64,000 nucleotides of DNA from Antedon bifida (Eukaryota > Echinodermata > Crinoidea > Comatulida > Antedonidae), in NCBI GenBank assembly GCA_963402885.1, contig OY727095.1:28091001-28155000 (forward strand). Reading direction: 5' to 3'. Under the pieces are notes generated by a model. The model searched no databases. It saw only the letters and a program-made list of their open reading frames with translations, and was not told where the DNA came from. The position numbers were made by a program, and so were the translations under genes. The first letter of the stretch is position 1. Every line of letters starts with the position of its first letter. Positions 1 through 17,640 of the stretch are shown here, one piece after another.

Positions 1-6930
<6,930 letters not shown>

Positions 6931-6939
6931 CATAAAAAA

Positions 6940-7160
6940 GTGGTAAAAATTCTATCAATTGCGGAATTGTACGAGATTGATTGCTGCGCGGAAAAACTCA
7001 ATTGTTCATTGTCTAAACATTTCCTACGTCTTACACCAACTTGTTCTGTCGATTTTTCTTTCTTTGCACTTTAATGTTTTCCGACTTCATTTCCAGGCTG
7101 ATGTTTTATTAATTATGAGACTAAAATTATAACGCTGCTTTTTTCAAATCAAATTTAGCC
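6940..7160. promoter_or_regulatory. Complex intronic block, candidate regulatory element
   Basis: Contains a run of less repetitive sequence with CpG (tgctgcgcgg near 6981-6990), an AGATTGATTG word at about 6973-6982 resembling a PBX/HOX half-composite, and TTAATTATGAG homeodomain-type words near 7110. It differs from the plain AT-rich DNA around it. Function is inference only. Confidence 0.2.
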
Positions 7161-8137
7161 CGAGTTCTGACACTGACCTGATTTTTTTTTTTCTATTTAA
7201 TGACTATGTGTTAGGGTATGTTCTATTAAAGACGTTTTACCATAGCCGCAGTTACATGATGAATTGCTTCGTATCTACCCAAACAAGGACACGCTTTAGG
7301 AAAGAGGTCATAGCAGAGAAAGTGGAATACCCACACCGAATGAAAGAAAATTCAATGACATGTCAGTTTTGGCATCCAAAATCAATTTCAACTAGAGCAG
7401 TGAGATTTACATTTACGCCCATAAGTATTGTCTACTCGCCTCGATCAACAACTGAAAGGCTATGGTTCAGTCAAACTGCAAGTGTACAGTAAATTTACAC
7501 TTTGTAAAGTATGGTTGTACACTATGCAGAACAGCAACTGTGATAATATTAAATCATATGGTAGCTAAGTGAGATGTTATGCTTGACTGCCCAGTGTACG
7601 TCATCATCGCCACCTATAGTCTTAGACATTTCTGTACAAGAGGTTTTTTTTAGCTTTAATAGTTTTTGTTTTGGTGAGAATAAAAAAAAGTGAATCCACA
7701 GGGGAGCTACCCATGGCTTAGTAGTGTCCAAATCACCTTCAACTAGGGACTTTGCCAATTTTATTTTGGTAATTCCATTGGGTTTTGGCAAATTAAGATG
7801 TTACAGTACTTTCTTTTCTAGTTTTGTTCAGGAAAACCAATTTATCAGTCCTTCCTTGACAGTTCAATTTATAATTTGGTAATTTTGCTTGGTGCTTGAG
7901 GGCTTATTATTATTGGACAGTGATACGCTAGTTAGAATTGGGACTCCCTAAAATTATTCGGAATTATTTAAAACAAGAATATTATTTATAAATTCATGAA
8001 CTTAATTTCTGTATATGTTGTTTAATGCTACTACTGTATTATTCTTAGCTAATAGGACTATAGGCTTAAAGTTAATTTTTTTTTTATAGAATTTAGAAAG
8101 AATACAGATGAAAAGTATATGAACAATATCTCCTATT

Positions 8138-8192
8138 CAGGAGACACCCCTATTAAGTGGACACTTTATTGAGTCCCAAAGGTGTCTCCTTA
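8138..8192. repeat. Foldback fragment of the GGGGACACC repeat family
   Basis: GGAGACACC at 8140-8148 and GGTGTCTCC at 8181-8189 form a perfect 9-bp inverted repeat around a centre containing TATTAAGTGGACACTTTATT. The same words (GGTGTCCCCTTAA, AAGTGGACACC) recur at 25305-25375 and TTAAGGGGACA at about 10656-10666, so this is probably one family of small transposon remnants. Confidence 0.45.
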
Positions 8193-9009
8193 ATAAATGT
8201 TCTATACTGTAATATTGAAATTATAAATTGATGTGTATTTATTTTATCACTGGATAAATTTTGATATTGATTAATATTTAATTTTAAGCCGACCTGCTTG
8301 TTATAGGTATACTACAGTAATGACATGAAGCATTTAAGATACAGTAGGTAAAAATAGTACATGATTAATAAGCATTTCTGTATGTATTCTATTGGTACTG
8401 TAGTCTAAAGTACAATATGAATAGGCCTACAGTGTACTGTAGTAGACCATACAGTATTAATAGTACTTAAACCTACCAAGATTATCTAAGTAGTACGTGT
8501 AGACACAGTATTTGTATAACACAGCTGGTATTGTATACCAACACATGCCAAGTTTACTCAATAATCGTACTCTACCCACTTGCTATTTATAAGTATGCTT
8601 GCTGTCCACTTTTAATTATTACTAAATCTGGAAAAAATGCATTTAACACCATTTAAGATGCAAGAAATTGCATTCGCCCTAACTGAATGATTTTGCTAAC
8701 AGGCGAAATGCTTGAATTGCGGTGTGTATTGTTGATTGAACAAGCTGATGTTGAATACACGATGATGATCAATGTTTGCAGGACATGCTCAATTGGTATT
8801 TTACTATGTTATAATATCAGCCTGTAGTAGTAATACTTACTATTGGTGTTTAAATATTATAAGCCTGTGCTAAGAGTAATATTGAGTCGATCAAATAACA
8901 GCAATTGTACTTTTTAACTGAAACAGAATAATATTTCATTTATCAATTAATATCTTTTAGATTATTCTGTAGTAATTATTTCAGGTTTCAAATAATTAAA
9001 GAGTCTATT

Positions 9010-9075
9010 TCGTGCCAAGCTTACCTGGATAAACCAACAAATGCCTTATTCTCCCCGAAGAGCGAGATATACTTG
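9010..9075. repeat. Dispersed TTACCTGGATAAA repeat, copy A
   Basis: CGTGCC, then TTACCTGGATAAACC from 9021, then a weaker tail (ATGCCTTATTCTCCCCGAAG). It shares this core and order with copies at 27834, 50842 and 55208. The reverse complement reads CCAG|GTAAGC, a 5' splice-site consensus on the minus strand. The family is not one I recognise. Confidence 0.6.
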
Positions 9076-10687
9076 TAATATTAATACATTTGGTTTTCTG
9101 TTGGTGATATTGATTTGCAGTGTTCTAACAGCAGGTTGTCTTTTGCATCAACAGAGTTTGAATCCTAGTTGAAAAACATTTTTTTTTTTCCAGAAAATCT
9201 TCTTAAAAATCGCATAGTCTTTATTCTGTATAAATACTTTTACTGTAATATAGTATAAAGATGAGGAATTTATTTGAACCATATCGGTCCTTTTTTAAAC
9301 TGTAAATATTCTATGAAAATGAAATACAGTTTTACTGTAAGTAATTGAATTACTACAGTAGTTTAAAACAATAATTATGCCCTAATTATTACGGCTTCAT
9401 TGTTAACATGTATTTGTAAATGAGATCTGAAGAGACAAGAAAGTCTACAATTTAGAATTAAAAGAGCCTTTGACCTATTGTAAATGATGAATTATTTTTA
9501 ATACCTACCACTCGAAAAAACTATCAAGGCAATCAGTGTAGGTCCGAGTGGAGACAAACAGATTATTATTAAGAACATCTTAGAACGGATTGAAATAGCA
9601 AATATATTATTGCTCATGTTTGAGAGGATTTCAAATGAAAAGAAAACAAATGGTTTTACTTTGTGCTGCTTCTAATCTAATTAATCTGATTGGACAATCA
9701 AATGCTTAAGTATAGGCACTTATGTCAAAGGTCGGTCTAAGGAAGATATTTTTGGAAGAAAGGATTTATGAAAAATAGTCATAATAATTGAAGGAAAATT
9801 AAAAAAATCGTAAAATGATCAACCCTCTAAATTTATAAAACATCTTCTTTGGATAATAAAGAAAAATTCTAATCTCATCACAATTGAATTTGAAGCTTAT
9901 TTCATACAGTTACTGTGTTCTGTACTGTAAGAAACAAAGTTCTTGAATTTATTTTAAATTATTGCTTTAAAACTACAGTAGAGTATTTTAAGAATTTCAC
10001 CATAAAATTGGATATTTTTGAAAGATTCATGTTTTTAGCTATTTAGAAGCATGTTTTTTTCTCTAGAGTAATGATCAAGCCACATCCCATTGAACAAAGT
10101 TTGTGGTAAAGCCAAAAGGTGTTTGTTGATTCTTGGGAAAAGCCAGTATGTAGGTCCCAAATTGGAAAACCAGACATTTTGGCCTCCGTAGTACTAGTAG
10201 TACAGTATTGGAGAAAATGATAGTCACATATTATGGTACTACAGTATAAAATCAAAGTCGTGTATTACAGTTCCGTATTTTGTACAGTATGACAGTTTTC
10301 TATTCTCCCAGAATAATTTGAAAAGTATTTATCGAGAAATTCATATTTTGTTCTTTGATCTAATTACTTCATCCTAAGGTAAACTGAATAACAAATTGAG
10401 AGTAATTATGCAGGGATAAAAAAATGAGATGCCAAAATGCCTATGTGGGTTAGGTGTGTAATTTCATACCAGCATTCTTTACATTTACATTCTCTACAGT
10501 ACTGTAGCAAGTAACATTTTCTTGAATTGCAAAACAACAATAAACAAAGAAATGTCAAGAACTATGTAGGCTAGCATCATTTTGCATCATCAACACTTCA
10601 AGACCAAGTTACTAACTGTATTAAAGGGCAAGTGCAATAGGGATACCACTTATTAAGGGGACAACAATATTAATGGCCAACCCCTAA

Positions 10688-10838
10688 AGCTTGGTTCCCA
10701 CTAGCGACACAATGTGAGGACGAAATGCAACATAGTGATTTGACCAATCACAAGCAATGAATTATTCAAACAGTCATTGGTCAACTCGCTTGCGTTTCCT
10801 GTACATCCTTGTGTTGTGTCTCTAGTGGGAACCACGCT
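10688..10838. mobile_element. Harbinger-like MITE with TAA target-site duplication
   Basis: Terminal inverted repeats of at least 25 bp with two mismatches: AGCTTGGTTCCCACTAGCGA at the left end and, read on the minus strand, AGCGTGGTTCCCACTAGAGA at the right end, both continuing CACAA. The 151-bp element is flanked by TAA on both sides (10685-10687 and 10839-10841). Three-base TWA/TAA duplications are typical of PIF/Harbinger elements. A second internal inverted repeat, TTGACCAAT/ATTGGTCAA, makes the whole element a foldback. There is no coding capacity, so it is non-autonomous. Termini and duplication are directly visible. The superfamily call is inference from duplication length. Confidence 0.8.
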
Positions 10839-10977
10839 TAAAATAGAATTCAACGTGATGTTTATCCAACATTATATACCTCCTCAAATTGTACATTATT
10901 TTAGAGAAAGACTGTACCTTTGCAGATCTTGACCACCAGCCTCTAGGGCAAAGAAGTGTGGCCACCTAAAATTTCTG

Positions 10978-11145
10978 GGCCATATTTTATATGTGGAGAC
11001 ATAATTCAATGATGATTTACCTGCTCAGGAAGTGTGTTGGGCTAGGCCATATTTTATATGTGGAGACAGGATTCAATGATAGGTTACCTGCTAGGGAAGT
11101 GTGTTGGGCTAGGCCATATTTTATATTGGAGGTAATAACTCAAGG
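10978..11145. repeat. 67-bp tandem repeat, about 2.4 copies
   Basis: The word GGCCATATTTTATAT begins three times, with its CC at 10980, 11047 and 11114, an exact 67-base period. The units share GTGGAGACA, ATTCAATGAT, TTACCTGCT and GGAAGTGTGTTGGGCTA. The third unit decays after about 20 bases. Local tandem duplication. Confidence 0.85.
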
Positions 11146-11741
11146 ATCAGCTATACCTTTGCAATGATGGGAAGAAGTGATGTATGGTAGTCAGCTTAGC
11201 TTATAAGTAGTATACCAGTACACTTTAATGATGATCACTTCCTCTTATTGGGTACAGGTAATTTCTAATCACCAACATGTATTTTCTCACTAATTGGCTT
11301 AGTGACACTAATGATGAATAGTCTTGGTTTTTAAATCAGACATTTTTATTAGTAAGTGGAGTAACCCTTGGTGTGGTCCTCCATCTTTAAGAAATTATTC
11401 ATCAAATTTTAGCAAAACTTCCTGAATTTAGTTTGTCCCCATCTGTTTGTATAGTTGAACAGTTGGATGTACTGGATTTACCAGAGTTTGGGATTTTCCC
11501 GAATTTAAATTTGCAAAAATTGGTAAAGTGTATTTGCAAAACAATGTGGGGCCAAATGAAATGGGAGTGGCAATACTAAAGAATAGATTTGTTTAGACCT
11601 ATCTAGCTTAGTGAAATTTGCCTGCTGGGTAAGATAGGATTGGGCTAAAAATTTATGAACTAGGCATATTACTAGCGCTTCATTCTGCCTACAAACAAAC
11701 TATGTCACACATTCAGTACTTTTGAACATCAGTATTTATTA

Positions 11742-12235
11742 CAGTAGAACCTTCGTTTTACGTACCCTGATTCTACGTTCCCTTGATTTTACGTACGCTT
11801 AAAATGACCGATGACGTCATCATTTTCTTACATTGAGGGCGCAATTTAACAACAACAAAGCACAAAGCCATGGATGTGTGAGGAACTCATGTGCATTCCC
11901 CTACAGCAGCGACTGTTTTTATTGATAGAAAATACAAGAACATTGATATTTTATTTATAACACTTTATTTAAACTAAATCGCACAGCCTGTATATACTGT
12001 ACTTTTCTAGGCCTCACATCTTGCTAGGCCTGCTAGCCTGGCCTAGATTAGTCTAGGCCTAGAAAGGGCCTAGCTAATCTAGTGACCACCTGCATGCTGT
12101 AGGCAAACACGGCAGCCTTTTTAGCTACGATCTACGTATTTGGGGGTCAATTTAAGGTCAACCTTGATTTTACGAATCCCTTGTTTTACGTACGCCTTTC
12201 GGTCCCGTACCGTACGTAAAATGGAGGTTCTACTG
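11742..12235. mobile_element. pogo/Tc1-mariner-like MITE with TA duplication
   Basis: The left end starts CAGTAGAACCTTCGTTTTAC. The right end, on the minus strand, starts CAGTAGAACCTCCATTTTAC. Both continue GTAC. The flanking dinucleotide is TA on both sides (11740-11741, 12236-12237). CAGTAGAACCTC-type ends with TA duplications are typical of pogo/Tigger-like elements of the Tc1/mariner superfamily. The element is 494 bp, with subterminal repeats of TTTTACGTACGC (near 11788 and 12183). Inside lies a cluster of AGGCCTAG-rich palindromes (about 12000-12085). There is no transposase ORF, so it is non-autonomous. The termini are well preserved, suggesting a fairly recent insertion. Confidence 0.85.
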
Positions 12236-12239
12236 TACA

Positions 12240-15200
12240 TATAAGTGCTTTTTTTACACCCCTATTCCATTTTTTGTTGATTCTACATCCTAGCCTTTTC
12301 GTTTCCTATTCATTTTACAGTATTTTCTTTCTTCAGTTAGATTAACAGTGATACAAAACTGCTTGTGGTACACAGATGAATGACAACATTTTAAAAAGTC
12401 CTTTGGGGTTATCAAAATGCTTCATGGGTTGGGTCCAGGGTTAACATTAGCTTGGCAAAAAGCCCTAAAATGCCTTGCTGGGTGATAGGAATATTAATAT
12501 TATTCAATTATTTAAATAATGTAAACCTATGTCTAAAATGTTTATAAAATGCAAATTAATGCAGATTATCGAATTATTCATCTTTAAATATTTTATTGAG
12601 GTCATCCTCATTTTTGAACACAAAATGACTCATGATAAGACTGAGATAAATTATGTTTAAATGCAAATCAGTATCTACATCAATAAAATTCCATTCCTCA
12701 GGGATATTATGAAGGTTATGTTTTAAAAAATACTTAAAATTATTAAAATATTTATATAAAATCACAATTGCTGAGACTTTAATATTATATTAGAGTATTT
12801 GATGAGTTATCGTTTGTCTTGATGTGTTTTTTGAATAAAATATAAAGCATACCCAGAACATAAATTATGAAGACTCTTCTGGCATGTTTCTGCTATATAC
12901 TGAATGATTTTAATACCATATTTTAAATGAATAGTATTTTTTTGCCAACAAAAATAGGTCCTACATAAAAAGCACCGATTTGTAATACGGTTTTAAAACC
13001 CTAATCGATCCCGTACAATCCTCACCTTCCAGATTTCCAGTTTTAAAAAGGTTTTATCTACAATGCGTTTTTTTTCAGGAGAGACAGGCCTGTATAACCT
13101 ATTTCATTGAAATTACAAACCCTCTTTAATGTAGGGCCTAGGCTTACTTAGAACTGTAAATAAATGTTCTACTTTTCTTCCAATTGTTTTTCTATTTGAA
13201 CATACCTTTGTATATAATGTCACTGTTTGCTCCATTAAATGATAAATCATGCGAAGAAGGTACCCTACCTCTTTTCAATGTCTGATCCTATTTCGCCTAT
13301 GATTTAGGTTCTCTACAGTGATTGTTTTATAGTTGATTTATATTGCGCTATGTGCTTTACTGTCACTGTTTATGAGTAGGCTACATTTTAAGGTTTTAAT
13401 GTGCAATGTTACATTTGCTATTGCATTACTTCACCTTATAACAACATACATCATACAATAATAGATTAAATCTAGCAACCAGTCAATTTTTCCCTGTGTT
13501 GTTTTGACCGATTTCAGACACAAACTATTTTATTTCAATGTTCTACACTAAACTATGAAAACAGCAGAATATTTGTTTCAGTGCCCATGGGCACTACAAT
13601 TCATTATTAGATATCTGGAGTTTATAAATATTTTGATAATGTTGTTTGTACAATCCGGTGCTGTTTATACGCACTTTTCAAAGGGTACTGTACAATAGTA
13701 CTGTACTACAGTAATTAAATAAAAGAATTTTTTCATACTATAGTATTTTACTAGAATTGTAGAAGGAATCAAACTAAAACTAGGGTTCCCCCAATAAATA
13801 CATTACATAATATTATCAGTTCGTAATCTATTATTAAAAAATTACCTATGAGTGTTGTACAGGATGCTAAATTATTAATTATTAATATCAAATCCGCTCT
13901 GTACAATAGCCAGTCTTATGTACTGTTTTAGACTCTTTGAAATAAGAATCTAGTTTTAAATGGTTTCTTCATAAATTTTAATTTGATATGGGTTAGAGCT
14001 TTTTTTTCATCTTCTGTTCTTAAACGTTGAACATAAATCTTCAGATATAGTATACTTTGTCTAGAACATGTGTCGCAAATCACTTTCAACAGTTATATCT
14101 TGACTTTAGATCAATGTTTTGCTGATCGAATCTATTGTTGTATGTGTCTTCATATTACATTACAAACATTTTCAAACAATGAAAGCTATTTGCAATAGTT
14201 GTACTACTGTATGCAGAAAATGTATACAGTACAGTAGTCTCTGCAGTACAGACTATAGTACATGTCTCTACCATACACACTGACATAGCCTCTGCAGTAC
14301 AGACTACTGGTATGTATGTGGTACATACAGTACTGTGTAAATGTACAGTATAAGTCTACATTACACATAGACTATTGCAATGCTCAAGTATGATATGAGT
14401 ACTGACTATATTATACAGTATAGTACGTTTGTGAGAGTATGCTTTTATTACACATTGCTAGGGACAGGTGACATACAGTAAGTTAAAGATGTGCTGTAAA
14501 TAACAGCACCAGCACCAACTTTTCTCTGTCCCCCTACAGTACATCAGAGTAATTTGCATCAATCAATTAATACTGTAAGTTAATTGATGTATAGTAATGT
14601 CTTATGTTCCTCATAGTGAGTGAAACTTTTAAAAATGGACATAACCTACAATAGTACAATAAAGCTACTGTAGTGTATTGTGTGTTGTACATGGATGATT
14701 TTTAGGTGTCTTTACATACAATAAAGGTATACAAGTATAGTGTTGTGGTGTCAATTTTATAGTATTTTCATCGCAAATCATCACAATGATATGATGTTAA
14801 ATATGTGGTACTCACACAGTCATGGAATTGAAACTGATTTTTGTGGATTTAAGCACAGCAGGTCGAACTGCGGCAGATTCTTTTATAAACCACACGCTTC
14901 AATATAGTACTGTACACTGTAAAGTTGTTTGTATGTAGTCTTCCTTAATACTAACTAGTATGCTACCAAAGTTTTTCATTTGCACAGTATAACTGCAGTG
15001 AATTAAATAGTTATGAATTATAAACCATACTATAATATGAATTGCTTAATAACATGCCTACATTATCCTTTTTCTTTATTCTTTGTATAAACAGAAACTT
15101 TTCTTTTATGGACATCCTGTTGAAATCATTTGCATACAAAATATTAAAACAATAAATGTGGTGTCTCCCATTAGCAAAAAAGAAACAGGTAAAATGTTGT

Positions 15201-17260
15201 ATTTAACTAAAAAAGTCTATCTTTTATTTAAAAAAAAACCACAATTATCAAAGGAGGTTTGTTCCTACAGTAATACAGTAGTTGCCTATTACAGTATAAT
15301 ACCTTTGACAGTAGAGGGCTTGTGTTAAGTTTAGATAAATAAAAAGTTTTACATGAATTTTACCAATTTTAATAGTGTTGCCCAGTAAATTATGTTTGTG
15401 TGAATACCATTAATAATTGTTGCTGTACAAAACATGAAGGTTCCTCTTACAAAAGTATAATACGTGTATCGGCCAAGTAATGAAATACAGGCCGTCGTGA
15501 TGGTGATTCAATATTTCAACATTGTCATCATCAGCTGATGAATCCTACAACAGTAATGTGTATTTCATTTTCATGTACTTTTGTATTGATTACTACCATA
15601 CCACATTACCAGGGAAGATCAGGTTACTATAGAGTACAGTACGTATTTGATACTACTGTACTGTATGAGTACAGTATTGTTTTTATCCTAGAAAAAAAGA
15701 ATTCTTCTTTATTAATATAATTACTGGGAGGGAGGACAAAATGTAGTAAGTAAGTCAGTGGTATTGGTTTTTATATAGATTGTATTCTGTACGTGTGAGT
15801 TTATATTCTGACTGGTAATGTGCTTTGTGTTGGAATCTATGTAAACAATGAGACTGAAAAATGTCACGACCTTGTCCTCTTTCACCCTCCCCATATTTGC
15901 ATGAAAACAACAATGAGGACATTGTCCCATTGCACAACTCTTCCTCATTTTGTGTGTACCTTTTCTCTCTTCTTAATTTTATTTTTATAGTGTATGCTTT
16001 TCTTCTCTTATTATTTTTACACATACGATTTTCTCGCATATTATTTTTACCTTTCATCTTTTCTCCCTGTAATGGTCTTATTATATTATTTTACCTCATA
16101 ATGATGAATTTTACAGTAATAAGAAAAAGCCCTCTAGTGTCAAAATATATGTTCTTTCTTTTCAAAAAATATTATACAATAGTATTGTATTATAATAACA
16201 ATGTTCTCTTCTGGACAAAACAAAACATGTAAAAAATCAATTGATTTATAAAAAAATAATTAAATGTATCCAACGTTAGTGTTACTAATATAAGACTTCC
16301 TATTCTGTAAAGTATTTGTAATGCATATAGAAATTTTTTTTTGGTGGCATTATTGGTTGACCAAAGGGGGTTTAAAAAAGTATGCATACATTCAATTTTT
16401 CTAAATAATGTCAAATATACTGCATGAGAGACTTATTCAGTAACCGGTTACTTGTTTCATTGCATTATTTTGCAGAAAAAAAATCATAATTTAATAATAA
16501 TTTTGGAGGCATTATTGGTTGGCCAAGCTATGTGCTGTTTAAAAACTACTGTATGCGTATTCAATCTCTCAAATATTCATTATTCAAATAATCGAGAAAT
16601 TAATTTCTTTTAAAACAATGTGCAGTGAAGCATTAGGTCTCGAAGTGTCAATGTTTCCCTCGTTGATCATCACTAGTCGCCCAAGAGACCATTTGCTTTA
16701 ATTACAATGGAGATATTCCCCATGTCTTCCTATTTATTTCTAGTTAAGATAGGTTGACGACTCAAAGTATCTAACACAAAAATATTGCAAAGACACTGAG
16801 ACTGATAAAGAGAGAAGAAAATAAACTTACTGTGTAAAATATTATTGATGGTAATTTAGATGATGAAAATTAATATAAAGTTTAGGTCCCAAAAAAGCCC
16901 TACACATTTGTTTCCTAATAAACTTAATGTTATAAAATATTATTGATGATAGTAATTTGAATGAAACATATGACATATGAAAAGGTATTTAATGTTTGAA
17001 AATAATATTATAACGCCAATCATGTGTATTTGTTAATGTTTCTTAATAGTGTAACAAAATTTGTAATTATGATGTAATTAATTGTTGTTGATAGCATAAA
17101 TGCATGTAATTTTTATTCATACACTTCTTGCTTAATTGTTGTTAAATAAGACTTAATCCTTAAATTGAATTGATGATCAGTTATACCATGAAGCCTGATT
17201 AACTAATTATAGCTAGTCGGTTACACAATACTCTAGGCCTAATAAGCAATCCGACTTAAG
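12240..17260. other. AT-rich intronic sequence; densest TACAGTA region
   Basis: No exon recognised. The segment 14200-14420 is packed with TACAGTA/TACTGTA/GTACAGTAC and includes a repeated phrase CTCTGCAGTACAGACTA at about 14240 and 14291 (51-base offset). Near 15640-15680 is another cluster. A diverged direct repeat with a 162-base offset shares GGCATTATTGGTTG (about 16346 and 16508). Open frames at 15861-16232 (+) and 15755-16057 (-) overlap each other on opposite strands, are low in complexity and are not credible genes. Confidence 0.55.
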
Positions 17261-17269
17261 GGACTAGAC

Positions 17270-17640
17270 AAGCCTAGTTCAACTAGCAACTGTTCCGACC
17301 CCCTATGTGGTGTTGTTCCAAATCAGCCATCGCCCAGTTGCTTTGCATAGTCCGCCAGCAAGGTCTGAGCTCGAGTTGCATCGACCTTAAATGAAAAAAA
17401 TGTGCACACTGTCGGGGGCTACGTGCAAAATTGATGAGTTCCGTGCCGCACGGCACCAGGTTAACTAAACACACAATGGATTATTCTCGTTGTTTTAGCT
17501 GCTCTTTACCTCATTGCCCCTGCGTTCGGTTTACGAGATAATGAAGATTCTGATGTCTTGTGACGGTGCAAATACGTGTACTGGCCGCTTGGGTGATGAG
17601 GTAACATAGCTTTTGAGAGTCACTATCGCAAAGTTAAATA
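17270..17640. promoter_or_regulatory. CpG-rich intronic island with foldback
   Basis: A GC- and CpG-richer stretch in AT-rich DNA. It contains a GTGCCGCACGGCAC hairpin (about 17442-17455) and imperfect inverted arms at 17501-17524 (TTTACCTCATTGCCCC core) and 17586-17610 (GGGTGATGAGGTAAC core). The arms suggest a small foldback transposon. The remainder could be a regulatory element or an alternative promoter. A 63-codon minus-strand frame (17283-17474) crosses it but resembles nothing known. Confidence 0.3.

Noticed and set aside
7208..7791. 94-codon plus-strand frame (7208-7492) and 80-codon minus-strand frame (7549-7791) with fairly protein-like composition
   Set aside because: No domain, signal or splice context recognised. 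Chance frames of this size are common in the window.
9098..9192. tRNA-like stretch (GAGTTTGAATCCTAG resembling a B box, followed by a T run)
   Set aside because: Stems do not pair, the spacing between the boxes is several bases short and no A box is convincing. At most a decayed tRNA-derived repeat.
15755..16232. The longest open frame (123 codons, 15861-16232 plus) and an overlapping 100-codon minus-strand frame
   Set aside because: They lie on opposite strands of the same low-complexity stretch, have poly-Phe/Leu/Ile or Lys/Arg composition and match no known family.
17342..17352. TTGCATAGTC, the first ten bases of miR-153
   Set aside because: The match stops after about ten bases and there is no hairpin with a suitable second arm.
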